A stretch of DNA of 32,693 nucleotides, taken from the NCBI GenBank assembly GCA_937924335.1, contig CALDWW010000093.1, positions 1-32,693 of the forward strand, in the 5' to 3' direction. Within the stretch, counting starts at the first letter, position 1; the number at the start of each line of letters is the position of its first letter. The stretch is from an uncultured Gammaproteobacteria bacterium. Lineage in GTDB: Bacteria > Pseudomonadota > Gammaproteobacteria > Steroidobacterales > XN24. This document shows, in pieces, positions 1 to 9,304 of the stretch. The notes under the pieces were generated by a model that did not search any database, was not told the origin of the DNA, and was given only the letters and a program-made list of their open reading frames with translations. The translations under genes and the position numbers were made by a program.

Positions 1-2456
1 TCCCGGTCAGCCCCGCGTTCCTCGATCGGCGCCAGGATGAGGTCAGCAGGTCCATCGGCCCGGGGCGCCTCCAGCCAGTGCAGCAACTGGCTCCCGCCCC
101 GGCCCGTCGATCGATCCAGGCCGGGGATCAGGACATAGTCAAACTGCAGTCCCTTCGCCTTGTGGATCGTCATCAGCTGCAGGCTGTCGTCTGCTTCAGG
201 ATCGGGAGTGGCAAACAGATTCGCCAGTTGCTCTTCCAGCCGCGCGGGTTCTTCCAGATCAGCACCCTGCTCCAGTTCGCTCAGCCTGACGAAGAAGCTC
301 TCGGCGTCGACGAGCGCGGCAGGACTATCGACCGTCGCCGGGCCTCCCAGGGCCAGCCATGCGCTTTTGACCAGGCGATGCAACGGTCTGCGACCGCGTT
401 CCTGCAGCACGCCGTCGACGATTCTGCTGAACCGGGCAAGCCGTTCTCTTTGCGTGCGATCGACAGAATCCAACACCTCGGGATCCTGCACGCGTTCCCA
501 GATGGACAGCGCCCTGTCACCGGCGATGTCGGCAAGATCAGCAAGTCTCATGCCGCACCAGGGTGCGCGCAGTATGGCAAGCCAGGCCGTGCGATCGGCG
601 AAGTGACACAGTGCCCGTGTCAGTGACATGAGGTCCTGGATGACCGGCCGGTCCGCGAGATTCTCAATATCCACTGCCTGCACACTCTGACCATCGGCCT
701 TCAGGGTCGGCGCGATCCTCTGCAGGTGGCTCTTGGCTCTTACCAGTATTGCGATCGAGGCTTCCGGCTCATCCGATCTTATCCGTCTGACAACATCCGA
801 CATGGTTCGCGCTTCCGCGCTACCGTCGTCATCGAGGAAGGCGTGAAAGCAGACCGCGTCATCGGGTCCTGGCGCACGGACTGCAGTGGCTGATACGAAG
901 GGCACCCCCCCGAGTCTCGCGTCCTCGAAGTCCGGCATCACCCCGGCAAGGGTTTCATTCACCCAGGTCACGACTCCCTGATCAGAACGGAAGTTCGAGT
1001 GCAGGGTCAGTGCCTCGAGCGGTACCTCGTTGATGCGGCGAATCCGTCTAAGCTCGAGAAACAGTCCGACTTCGGCCTCCCTGAACCCGTAGATGGATTG
1101 CATGGGATCACCGACGCAGAAGAGCGTCCGTCCGTCCGTTTCTTCCCAACCCGCGGTCAGCAGACGCAGGAGTTCCACCTGACCGATCGAGGTGTCCTGG
1201 AACTCGTCCACGAGAAGGTGACGCAGACGGTAGTCCAGAGCCAGAGCCAGATCAGTCGGACCCTCCCCGCTATCAAGGGCCCGCCGGGCGCCGGTGGAGA
1301 CGGCTACATAATCGCCAGAACCGGACTGACGGATAACGACTTCCAGTTCCGCCGCGCAGCGTGGAAGGACTGTCAGAAGTTGCTCGAGTATCTGCCATTG
1401 CCGCTCGTCATAGCCCGGTGCGGGCAGTTCGCGGATCTCCTCCATCACCGGTATCAACGGCTCGTAGTCGCTCAGGTAGGCCAGCAACTCCCGCATCTCG
1501 TCCTTGCGACCGCGGTCGCTCGTGGGAAAGCCGTTGTTCTTTGTGACGGTCTTGCGCCAGGCCTTGCCACCCTTGACAAGCAGCATGTCGGCCAGCCCCT
1601 TCCAAAGTCCAACTGCAGTGGCATCGGTAGGCGGCCAGTCTGACAGTTCCCGGCAGGCGTTGACGGCCGAATCGGTGCCGGTTTCGCCGAGCTGATCTGC
1701 GGCGTACGCGGCCAGCGGCGGCAATCTCCGGACCAGCTCGTCAGGACATGCAGATCGCGCCAGCCTGAGGGTCGATTCGATCTGATTGCACAGGCTGCTC
1801 TCCAGCCATCGTCTGCGCGCTGCAATACTCATGGCGCCCGGTGTCGTTACGCGGGGGAGCCATTGATCGCGTCGGGCAAGGAGATCCACCAGCATCGCCT
1901 CTACACGGTCGAAGCGGTTATCGAGGTGCGCCAACAGCCCGCGGATCGCCGATCCGGTTTCGTCCGATTCACCGGCGCCCGCCAGGGTGCGCCGGGCTGC
2001 GTCCAGGTAGAGAGTCTCCGGTTGATCCGAGATCTTCAGCGAGCCTCCGATGCCGGACAGGATGGGGAGCTGTCGGTTCAACAGTGCGTGCAGAGCGTCT
2101 ATGGTCATCACGCGCAGGCGCGTCGGCGACTCCAGGAGCCGCCATTCAAGCCGGGTATCGCGATCCAGAACGTCCCGGGCCAGCTGCCGTGTTTGCGCTT
2201 CATGGGCCGTCTTCGGCACGTCTGTGCCGCCGGCAATCCGGAGTGCTGAGAGAATCCTCATTCTCATCTCGGCGGCCGCCTTGCGCGTGAAGGTGATCGC
2301 AAGGATCTCTTCCGGAGCGTCTACCGTGGCCAGCAACGCCAGGTATCTCTGGATGAGGAGTTCCGTCTTGCCCGATCCTGCCGGCGCCTGAACAATGAAA
2401 CTCCGACCGACGTCGAGAGCCTGATCGCGAGCATCCTGGTCGACGATGTCATGCAT
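1..2456 (-). CDS. UvrD/AddA-like superfamily 1 helicase, partial (C-terminus off the left edge)
   Basis: The visible 818 codons encode a superfamily 1A DNA helicase of the UvrD/RecB/AddA type, predicted to work with the adjacent nuclease in processing double-strand breaks. My translation shows Walker A (APAGSGKTELL, about residues 25-35), motif Ia-like ITFTRKAAAEM, Walker B (LLVDEFQDTS), motif III (FCVGDPMQSIYGFR) and motif V (LMTIHKAKGLQFDYV), in the expected order. The chosen start is the ATG at 2454-2456; it overlaps the end of the upstream nuclease gene by 8 bases, so the two are very probably translationally coupled. The reading frame is still open at base 1, so the end of the protein, where AddA carries its nuclease domain, cannot be judged. 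UvrD family membership is certain; the exact subfamily is inferred from the partner gene. Confidence 0.93.
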   Translation of the reverse strand, partial: MHDIVDQDARDQALDVGRSFIVQAPAGSGKTELLIQRYLALLATVDAPEEILAITFTRKAAAEMRMRILSALRIAGGTDVPKTAHEAQTRQLARDVLDRDTRLEWRLLESPTRLRVMTIDALHALLNRQLPILSGIGGSLKISDQPETLYLDAARRTLAGAGESDETGSAIRGLLAHLDNRFDRVEAMLVDLLARRDQWLPRVTTPGAMSIAARRRWLESSLCNQIESTLRLARSACPDELVRRLPPLAAYAADQLGETGTDSAVNACRELSDWPPTDATAVGLWKGLADMLLVKGGKAWRKTVTKNNGFPTSDRGRKDEMRELLAYLSDYEPLIPVMEEIRELPAPGYDERQWQILEQLLTVLPRCAAELEVVIRQSGSGDYVAVSTGARRALDSGEGPTDLALALDYRLRHLLVDEFQDTSIGQVELLRLLTAGWEETDGRTLFCVGDPMQSIYGFREAEVGLFLELRRIRRINEVPLEALTLHSNFRSDQGVVTWVNETLAGVMPDFEDARLGGVPFVSATAVRAPGPDDAVCFHAFLDDDGSAEARTMSDVVRRIRSDEPEASIAILVRAKSHLQRIAPTLKADGQSVQAVDIENLADRPVIQDLMSLTRALCHFADRTAWLAILRAPWCGMRLADLADIAGDRALSIWERVQDPEVLDSVDRTQRERLARFSRIVDGVLQERGRRPLHRLVKSAWLALGGPATVDSPAALVDAESFFVRLSELEQGADLEEPARLEEQLANLFATPDPEADDSLQLMTIHKAKGLQFDYVLIPGLDRSTGRGGSQLLHWLEAPRADGPADLILAPIEERGADR

Positions 2457-5097
2457 CCGCCAACGCTCCCTGTCTGGCCAGCTCATGTCTGCGACACAGC
2501 GCAGCCAGATCGCAATAGCGGCAATCCTCGCTGATGCGGCGCGGCGCGACACGAGCGTCGCCCTCTGCAAACCCACGGACCAGGGCCTTGAGTGTCCGCT
2601 CCCAGATTGCGGTCATGTCACTCCACTCTTCGATCCCGTCGGTGCGACGACCCGTCCCGGACAACGGCTCGATATCTGTGCCTGCCACGCCCGTTTCGGC
2701 AATCCCTATGAAGCCTTCCCTGCCGGTTGCGAGGCTGCCAAATGCCAGCCCTCGAACTTGCGCGCCCACTGCGAGTGCGTAGAGCGGCAACTGCGGTTCC
2801 CGCAGCCGCTCGCCCAGCCAGTCGCGGATGCTGGTCTGGCCAGTCTTGTAGTCGATAAGAAGCAGGCTGCCGTCATCCAGGCGATCGATCCTGTCGATCC
2901 GCATGGAGAGGCCGACGCCCTCGAGTTCGAGATCGGTACCTTTCTCCAGGCCTTCCACGACGAATTCCGGGCGCTGGGATTCCTGCTGGCACAGCGTCAG
3001 GATCTTCGCACTGGCCTTTTCGTTTTCTATTGCACGGAGCGCCGTCTTGAAGGCGCCGGAGCCCCTGACTATCTGTCTGCAGGCCCTCTCGACGGCTGAC
3101 CTGATCTGCTGCTCCAGGGTGGCGGGCCCAAGGCGCGCCAGACCCTCGCTGCTCTGCCATTCATCCCACAACCACTGCAGCGCAAGGTGAATTATCCGGC
3201 CCGAATCGATCCGGCTAATACCCGGGCAAGGTTGCTCAAGAGACTCTGCGATCAGGCGGAAACGAACCTGGGCCTGGAACGGGCATGCGGCGACTGCCTT
3301 GACCAGGGCGCTTCCACCGCGGGCCACTGTGCCAGCCTTCCAGGCTGGCATCCGTTCATCCGCTAGCGCTTCCAGGCTGGCGGTGGCGTGGATGCGGCGG
3401 TCGATCCCGGCGGGCGCCTCCACCTGCGGTGCGAGCGGGAATCCCGCAATCAACGCGGAAGGCAGCAGCGCCTCCTCGCCGGACTGGCGCGGCCAGCTGA
3501 ACACGACGTCATCGGCTGAATTGCAGAGTTGATCCGTCTTGTTGTGCGCGAATGCCAGCTCCGTCAGCGGACAGGCCCGCGGTATCCCTGCGCGGCGTTG
3601 CAATCCGGCAGGTAACAACGGGTTCGGTCTGAGTGGGCGCGGCCAGGCCTGGTCGTGCATGCCGATGACCCAGAGCAGATCGAAGGACAGCCCGGGCGTC
3701 TCCAGCAAGCCGAGGACCTGGATCGGTGCGTCGGATCCTTGCGGCTGGAACAGCGTGTCATCCGCCAGCCTGTGGAGTCGGGCGAGGCAGTCGGCAGCGC
3801 TCATCTCTCCGGCCACGCCAGCGATACCGGCCAGTCGTGACAGCAGTTCGCGCCACTTGTCCGCACACTGGAACTCGGCCGAGTCCAGCGTCCGATTGCC
3901 GGGCCACCCCAGGTTTCTCAATGCGCGATCGAATGCGGCCGACCAGAAGGCTGGTCCGGCCCGCGCCGGCCAGCTACCGGTCTCTGTCTCCAACCCACGC
4001 AGCCGCTTGGCAAGTGCGTCGCAGGCAGGGAAGTCTGCATGAGGTTGCCTGTCTGCCATTTCCATGAGGGATGACAGATCCCCTTCGAAGACATTGTTCC
4101 TCCGCAACCATGCGTCGAGCAGGCTCTGCCGGGGGCCCTCTTCCGCCGGGTCGCCGAAATAGGGGGAGCGCAGGAACAGTCCGGCCGCCGTGTACTGGCT
4201 TGAACGCAGGCAAAGGCTCAGTGCCCCAAGCGCCGCTGACACCATCGGCCAATGACTCAATGGGCTTCCCAGGGACATGTCCCACGGGCGCTCCGTTCGT
4301 ACGCCACCGGGCAGGATGCGCCCGGGCGTCAACATGTCATCGAAGACACCCTCGACCTCGAACCTGCGTTCTTCCAGGTCCTGGACCACTATCCCGACTC
4401 TTGCATCCGGTGACGTCATCAGGGCACGCGACGCGGCAGCGGCTGCGTTTCTGAGTTCTGTCGCCGGGTCCGCGGCAGAGACTTTCGAGTGTCGTCCCAG
4501 GCGTGCCGGAGGCGGCTGCATCGCGATGGTGCAGCCGGAGGCCTCCATCGCCGCAATCAACCGTGCCTGCCCCGGTGTGAGGTGGTCGAAACCCGCCAGC
4601 GACAGACGTGGCGGTACGATCGCCCGTGGCAGGTTGCCCCTGGCAAGGTCCCGGACCCGGTCCCCGAACGTTCTCCAACCCTCGTCCCTGCAGCGTGACT
4701 GCACCCATGCCCTGGCCTGCAGTAATGCACGGGCATCGCTGCCTCCACCGTGCGCGAGTTCATCCCGATCCAGCAGGTACTCATCGACAAGACCCCATGC
4801 TCGTTGCGCGTCCCGGGCAACCTGGGTCGGGAGAAACAGGCCGGAGATGTCCGGAAGCGCCGCCACCGCCTCCTCCCAGAGAATCTGCTCCTGTTCGGCG
4901 TTGAGCAGTTGCGCGTCCGGTCCCGCGTCGCACTCTCGCAGCAACCTCCAGGTCCGGTCGACCCAGGCCTGCCAGGGCAGGATATCTCTCGGTAGCCACG
5001 CGCCGTGGCCAGATGCCATCTGGCGGCGATCGTCTTCATCCCGCATCCATCGGGACAGTCGCCGGGTCGCGCAGACTGTGATGCCATCCGAACTCAT
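2449..5097 (-). CDS. AddB-like PD-(D/E)XK nuclease with iron-sulphur cysteines (DNA repair)
   Basis: This 882-aa protein matches the family annotated as probable DNA repair protein, an AddB/RecB-nuclease relative. The C-terminal third holds the nuclease: G-R-I-I-H near 633-637, an acidic R-I-D-R-I-D stretch near 733-738 and the catalytic I-D-Y-K-T-G at 748-753. Four cysteines have the AddB iron-sulphur layout: one in A-C-P-F-Q (Cys605) ahead of the nuclease and three after it, C-R-Y-C-x5-C (Cys859, 862, 868). The N-terminal two thirds look like a degenerate helicase scaffold; I see no intact Walker A. It overlaps the downstream helicase gene by 8 bases, so the pair probably forms one helicase-nuclease complex. 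The ATG at 5097 has only a weak ribosome site. A very AT-rich stretch just upstream probably carries the promoter. Confidence 0.9.
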   Translation of the reverse strand: MSSDGITVCATRRLSRWMRDEDDRRQMASGHGAWLPRDILPWQAWVDRTWRLLRECDAGPDAQLLNAEQEQILWEEAVAALPDISGLFLPTQVARDAQRAWGLVDEYLLDRDELAHGGGSDARALLQARAWVQSRCRDEGWRTFGDRVRDLARGNLPRAIVPPRLSLAGFDHLTPGQARLIAAMEASGCTIAMQPPPARLGRHSKVSAADPATELRNAAAAASRALMTSPDARVGIVVQDLEERRFEVEGVFDDMLTPGRILPGGVRTERPWDMSLGSPLSHWPMVSAALGALSLCLRSSQYTAAGLFLRSPYFGDPAEEGPRQSLLDAWLRRNNVFEGDLSSLMEMADRQPHADFPACDALAKRLRGLETETGSWPARAGPAFWSAAFDRALRNLGWPGNRTLDSAEFQCADKWRELLSRLAGIAGVAGEMSAADCLARLHRLADDTLFQPQGSDAPIQVLGLLETPGLSFDLLWVIGMHDQAWPRPLRPNPLLPAGLQRRAGIPRACPLTELAFAHNKTDQLCNSADDVVFSWPRQSGEEALLPSALIAGFPLAPQVEAPAGIDRRIHATASLEALADERMPAWKAGTVARGGSALVKAVAACPFQAQVRFRLIAESLEQPCPGISRIDSGRIIHLALQWLWDEWQSSEGLARLGPATLEQQIRSAVERACRQIVRGSGAFKTALRAIENEKASAKILTLCQQESQRPEFVVEGLEKGTDLELEGVGLSMRIDRIDRLDDGSLLLIDYKTGQTSIRDWLGERLREPQLPLYALAVGAQVRGLAFGSLATGREGFIGIAETGVAGTDIEPLSGTGRRTDGIEEWSDMTAIWERTLKALVRGFAEGDARVAPRRISEDCRYCDLAALCRRHELARQGALADA

Positions 5098-5125
5098 GTC
5101 ACCGTGCAGGGGACGCGGGCCAGGT

Positions 5126-5180
5126 CATTATTGTTATTTATCAGTATTTTATTAACTATTATTAAGGTAGATTGATCTTC
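5126..5180 (-). promoter_or_regulatory. AT-rich probable promoter region ahead of the DNA repair pair
   Basis: About 55 bases composed almost wholly of A and T stand out in an otherwise GC-rich window, between the end of the Rap1a-like gene and the start of the AddB-like gene. Several overlapping -10-like hexamers can be read on the minus strand, so I do not assign exact -35/-10 boxes. No hairpin that would make it a terminator is visible. The position fits a promoter for the helicase-nuclease operon. Confidence 0.45.
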
Positions 5181-5692
5181 TAATTCTGCTCGGCGTCGGC
5201 CGGCTCCTGTGGCCCGGCGTTCTGCGGGTCGCTCGCACAAGGATATGCCTCCTGCAGGGCCTCAAAGAAGACCGCGGTAGCGGGCAGCTCAGCCTTGTCG
5301 GGATGGCGGCGTAAATAGTCCGCGACGATGCTGATGAGCTGGCTACCGGTCGCATTTGTCGGCTTGCAGAAACCCAACAACTCTTCCGGGCTGACTTCGT
5401 TGAAGATCTGGAACACCGAATCGCGGTCCAGATTGAGCAACAGGGCCAGCAATGAAGCCATGCTCAGCGCCCCGATCCTGCTGCCGGTCTCCAGGCCGCT
5501 GACGATGCCGAGAGTCTGGCCCATGCAGTAGGTGATCTCCAGATCATCGCCGTCGCCGGTACCCGTCAGCACACCGATATAGGCGGCGCAATCCGAATAC
5601 CACTCCGCGGCGGTGGTCGAGGCGGACTGTACGGGTTGCGAGACAAACAACAGCGTCACAACCAATGCAAACGTGAAGTGTGGGAAACGCAT
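5180..5692 (-). CDS. Secreted Rap1a/Tai-like domain protein
   Basis: A small exported protein of about 170 aa. Starting at the ATG at 5690-5692 gives a clean signal peptide (basic start, then a hydrophobic run ending in V-Q-S-A) and a good ribosome site, GGAGA, four bases upstream; the longer open frame to 5752 adds 20 residues before that signal and is unlikely. The mature part shows the layout of the Rap1a/Tai family: an early C-x-x-Y-I-G-V segment, a middle cysteine (ITYCMGQ), a C-K-P-T-N turn, then a helix ending in a DYLRRHP-type motif and a final A-Y-P-C. Family members include immunity proteins against type VI amidase effectors, but many are stand-alone periplasmic proteins, and no effector gene lies nearby. 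Function here is therefore unknown. Confidence 0.7.
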   Translation of the reverse strand: MRFPHFTFALVVTLLFVSQPVQSASTTAAEWYSDCAAYIGVLTGTGDGDDLEITYCMGQTLGIVSGLETGSRIGALSMASLLALLLNLDRDSVFQIFNEVSPEELLGFCKPTNATGSQLISIVADYLRRHPDKAELPATAVFFEALQEAYPCASDPQNAGPQEPADAEQN

Positions 5693-5781
5693 GTTTCTCC
5701 AGGCGGTGGTGAGGCGGGTCCGTATCGTCGCACGATCAATTGGGCCGGGCAATCAACCGGCGATCCGGTCGCGGGAGGAGA

Positions 5782-7050
5782 TCAGGTGGTCGTTTCGGTC
5801 CCTGCGTCACCGCTTGCATTGAGGGGGCTGGGTTCTACGGCAGGCTCCGGCAGGCAGCTCAGCACGTCTTCCACGTAGGCAGGTACGACCTCTTCGATCC
5901 CCAGTTCCCGCCCTTCCCGTTCGGACATATACCAACGGTGCTCCAGGATCTGGTGAAACAGCTCGGCATCTTCGAGACGACCCCTCAACTCGTCCGGCAC
6001 GGCGGCCAGGGTCGGCTGATAGATTTCGCTGAACCAGCGGTAGGCAGACACGGCCTCGGGTACTGCTTCACCCTGGATACCCGTCTGCCACGCCCGGTAG
6101 CTGTACATATCATTCAGCAGACGCCGAGCCTGGTTCTCTTGTGTGTCGAGACCGGTCAGCGCATGGAACAGGCGGCGATGATAGCCGGGTTCCACTACCT
6201 CGGCATGCACACGGATGTGTGTGCCCTCCTCCACGGTCTCGATCTCCAATTCCTGCACGTCATAGCCGAGCTCGTTGAGTCGCCGGATCCGGGCGTCGAT
6301 CCGATGCTGCTCGTTTGACGGATAGACTTCGTCGCGATTGATCTCGTCCCACAGGCGATCGTATCGAGCCTGCAGGGAATGGGCGTATTCGATCGGGTCC
6401 ACGCCCTCCGGCAGCCCGAATCCGGCCTGAAGGTCGAGCAGTTCGCCAGCGAGATTCTCGGTCGCGATCTGCAGATCATGAAGGCGTTGTCCACGGCTCA
6501 GTTGTGGGTGCAACTCGCCCGTCTCGGCATCTACCAGATAGGCCGCGTACAGACCGGCGTCGTGACGGAACAGAGTATTCGAGAGGGAGCAGTCGCCCCA
6601 GAAGAATCCACTCAGGTGAAGGCGGACCAGCAACTCGGCGACCGAGTCCATCAGCTTCTCCGCCTGAACAGCGGCGGCTCCGCTCGTGATCAGGCGGCGT
6701 AACGGCAGCGAGCGATCGAGATAGCGGGTCACCAATAGACCCCTGTCACTCACCTCCGGGGCCGCCCCTTCGAGATTGCCTCGCTCGGTGACAAGGCATA
6801 CGGCCTGGACCACCGGCATCCCCAGTTCCTCCAGCGAACGGAGCAAGCCGTATTCCTTGATCGCAAGTCTCTCTGCGATCTCCTTTATGGCGTAGACCGT
6901 ATCGCGGTAACGAACGAATCGGACGACGTTCCTGCATATGCCCTGGGAGACTCTGACCATGAATGGCAGATCCCACTCGGACAACGAACGGATCCAGGGC
7001 AGCTCCAGCCCGGTTGGGAAGTCCCGCTTGGATGCGACGTGCAGTTTCAT
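5782..7050 (-). CDS. DUF4032 protein with a kinase-like fold
   Basis: This 422-aa cytoplasmic protein matches the DUF4032 family, whose N-terminal half resembles lipopolysaccharide kinases and other atypical protein-kinase-fold phosphotransferases. Visible kinase hallmarks are Y-A-I-K-E-I (Lys56, the ATP-anchoring lysine), W-G-D-C-S-L-S-N-T-L (Asp153 and Asn158, the catalytic loop) and L-V-D-A-E-T (Asp174, in place of D-F-G). The C-terminal half is the family-specific part. It starts 26 bases after malQ ends, in the same direction, and is probably cotranscribed with it. The start at 7050 has no strong ribosome site, consistent with coupling to malQ. The substrate is unknown; a sugar or maltodextrin-related phosphotransfer role is only a guess from context. 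Confidence 0.85.
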   Translation of the reverse strand: MKLHVASKRDFPTGLELPWIRSLSEWDLPFMVRVSQGICRNVVRFVRYRDTVYAIKEIAERLAIKEYGLLRSLEELGMPVVQAVCLVTERGNLEGAAPEVSDRGLLVTRYLDRSLPLRRLITSGAAAVQAEKLMDSVAELLVRLHLSGFFWGDCSLSNTLFRHDAGLYAAYLVDAETGELHPQLSRGQRLHDLQIATENLAGELLDLQAGFGLPEGVDPIEYAHSLQARYDRLWDEINRDEVYPSNEQHRIDARIRRLNELGYDVQELEIETVEEGTHIRVHAEVVEPGYHRRLFHALTGLDTQENQARRLLNDMYSYRAWQTGIQGEAVPEAVSAYRWFSEIYQPTLAAVPDELRGRLEDAELFHQILEHRWYMSEREGRELGIEEVVPAYVEDVLSCLPEPAVEPSPLNASGDAGTETTT

Positions 7051-7076
7051 GCCCGGCCTGGCGTCGAGAGTGCGGA

Positions 7077-9266
7077 CTACGGCCGCTGTTGTCTGATGGT
7101 GGTAATCCGCCGGGCCAGCGAGCGGACATCCTCCCGGGGCATCCAGTCTTCGAGATCTTGTGTCAGCTTGCGGCTCCAGTTGCGGTGCTCGTCGCTGGTG
7201 CCGGGGACGTTGACCGGCGTATCCATGCCTAGCCAGTCCTCCGGTTGCAGCACCATCAGGCGGGCTCGGCTGCTGGCCAGATAGAACTGGATCGCCTCAG
7301 CAAGCGACGGGTCAATGGATTCGCCCTCTCCTTCCGGGTCGTCGCTATCGCCCGCATAGTGTCCTCTCTCCCCGAGCCTGGCCGTGATGAGCTGTTTCTG
7401 TCGGAGTCTGCCTGCCACAGTCTCATCGACCATCGATTCCTCCGGGTACAGATTCAGGTCGCGGCGCAGTCCGATGTCGGACCCGCTCCAGAAGCTCGCC
7501 AACGGGGGAAGGTCATGAGTGGAGACGGTGACCAGGGCTTGCTCCGGATAGCTCTCAGGTCGTCTCGGGGTGCCATCCTCGTCGTGCTCGAAATAGAACA
7601 CCCGGTACGAGTAGACCCCGTAGTCCGGCATCGCGTGGCGGATTGCATCGGGGACCGTGCCGAGGTCTTCGCCAATTACGAGGCAGCGGTGGCGCTGGCT
7701 CTCCAGGGCCAGGATGCCCATGAGCGCGTCGAGATCGTAGTAGACGTAGGTGCCGTCCGAGGACGGTCTGCCCGACGGGACCCACCACAAGCGATAGAGC
7801 ACCATGACATGATCGATGCGCAGTGCCCCGCCGTGTCCCATGTTGGCCCTGAGCAAGTCGATGAACGGCCGGTAGGCACGCTCGCGCAGGATGTCAGGCC
7901 TCATCGGCGGTATGCCCCAGTCCTGGCCCTGCAGAGCCAAAGGGTCTGGCGGCGCACCGATTGTCGCCCTCTGGCTGTAGAGTTCGCGATCCGCCCACGC
8001 TTCTGCACCGCCCCCGTTGACGCCGACAGCCAGGTCCCTGTAGAGACCGATGCGAAGTCCCGCGTCGGTGCTGACCTGCTCTGTGGCCTCCAGCTGTTGC
8101 CGGGCAAGCCATTGGAGATACATGTGATAGCGGACGGCCTCATGGTGGCCCGCCGCAAAGGCCGCGACCGTGTCGCTGTCTGGCCGGTCATACGCCGTCG
8201 GCCACGCCTGCCACCCGCCAGGCCGTGCAGAGGACGTGAAGTGGGCCTGGAGAGCGTAATATAAACACAATAATTTCAGTGGCCTACCCGACTTTTCAAT
8301 AAATTGCTCGAAGCCAAGCCTGCGCCCCTCATCGCCGGCCTCCTCAAACTGTCGGAACAACAGCCCGAGAATCTCGTCCTTGGCATCAGCGACGCCGGCG
8401 TAATCCACGTGGTCGGTCTGCCGGAGTTCCGTCAATTTCGACTGAAAGCTCTCCTGCCTGACTCTCGCTTGCGCCTCTTGGCAGTCGGCGTATTCCGGCA
8501 CGGCCTCAGGATCAATGTAGATCGGATTGAGGAACTGTCGGCTGGCAGGGCTGTAGGGGCTGTGCAGGGCAGGATCCGATGGGAACAGCGCGTGTAAGGG
8601 ATTCAGGCCGATAACGTCGATCCCCATGGTTCCGGCGTGCCGTGAGATCTCGGCAAGATCAGTGAAGTCACCGATCCCCCAGTTGCGTCTGGAGCGGACG
8701 GTATAAAGCTGAACGGCCAGACCCCAAAGGCGCTGTCCCTGGCTCATCTCAGCGGGTTCATAGCAGCGTTCCGGCACCACGATAAGGCTGGACTCGCCGA
8801 GCAGATGACCTTCCGTATCGAGCAGCCTCAGCCGGTGATAACCCAGCGGGATACCTTGCGGCAGCTCGAGAGCCAGTCGGCAATAGTGAAGCTCGTCGAT
8901 CCCCTTCTCCTCCACTACCGGCAGACTGGCGGGATCGGTGCTGCCCTCAAGTACCTGGCCATCCTCTTGCTGGATCTGCCAGTTGATAGCCGGGAGCAGC
9001 GGGCGTAGCACGGAGAAGCCGACCACCCGGGACCGGGTCGGACGGATGATGCTGACCGGTGGCAGCACCCGCCGCCAATTCTTTTCCGAGAGGTGCTGCG
9101 CCTCCCTCAGGAGAGCGGCATCGTCCTCGACCTCATGACCGAACGCGCTGAGGATCTTTTCGACGATCTCGTCGGGTACCCGGCGATGCTGACCGCGATA
9201 ATCGAAGTACTCCCGCTCGATACCACGCAGTTGCCGAAGCCATTCGATCAGGTTTGGATCGGCCAT
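7077..9266 (-). CDS. malQ: 4-alpha-glucanotransferase (amylomaltase, GH77)
   Basis: MalQ transfers maltosyl and longer glucan segments between maltodextrins in the cytoplasm, releasing glucose and building substrates for phosphorylase. The 729-aa length and an N-terminal beta domain of about 170 residues match the proteobacterial MalQ type. The GH77 active site is intact: A-L-R-I-D-H-V-M (nucleophile Asp485), V-I-G-E-D-L-G-T-V-P (acid/base Glu533) and V-S-T-H-D-L-P-P (Asp585). The family segment S-P-Y-S-P-A-S-R-Q-F-L-N-P, which includes donor-site residues, is also present near 237-248. The ATG at 9266 follows a GGAG ribosome site. It lies 38 bases after the upstream DOMON-like gene and 26 bases before the DUF4032 gene, forming a probable three-gene unit. 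Its job is to process what the MalEFGK importer brings in. Confidence 0.97.
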   Translation of the reverse strand: MADPNLIEWLRQLRGIEREYFDYRGQHRRVPDEIVEKILSAFGHEVEDDAALLREAQHLSEKNWRRVLPPVSIIRPTRSRVVGFSVLRPLLPAINWQIQQEDGQVLEGSTDPASLPVVEEKGIDELHYCRLALELPQGIPLGYHRLRLLDTEGHLLGESSLIVVPERCYEPAEMSQGQRLWGLAVQLYTVRSRRNWGIGDFTDLAEISRHAGTMGIDVIGLNPLHALFPSDPALHSPYSPASRQFLNPIYIDPEAVPEYADCQEAQARVRQESFQSKLTELRQTDHVDYAGVADAKDEILGLLFRQFEEAGDEGRRLGFEQFIEKSGRPLKLLCLYYALQAHFTSSARPGGWQAWPTAYDRPDSDTVAAFAAGHHEAVRYHMYLQWLARQQLEATEQVSTDAGLRIGLYRDLAVGVNGGGAEAWADRELYSQRATIGAPPDPLALQGQDWGIPPMRPDILRERAYRPFIDLLRANMGHGGALRIDHVMVLYRLWWVPSGRPSSDGTYVYYDLDALMGILALESQRHRCLVIGEDLGTVPDAIRHAMPDYGVYSYRVFYFEHDEDGTPRRPESYPEQALVTVSTHDLPPLASFWSGSDIGLRRDLNLYPEESMVDETVAGRLRQKQLITARLGERGHYAGDSDDPEGEGESIDPSLAEAIQFYLASSRARLMVLQPEDWLGMDTPVNVPGTSDEHRNWSRKLTQDLEDWMPREDVRSLARRITTIRQQRP

Positions 9267-9304
9267 TGGGTCTGCTCCAAATACAAGAGGCCCGGGAGAC
9301 TGTC

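Noticed and set aside
4277..5155. Plus-strand open frame of 292 codons
   Set aside because: Ser/Arg-rich antisense frame of the AddB-like nuclease, running into the AT-rich promoter region.
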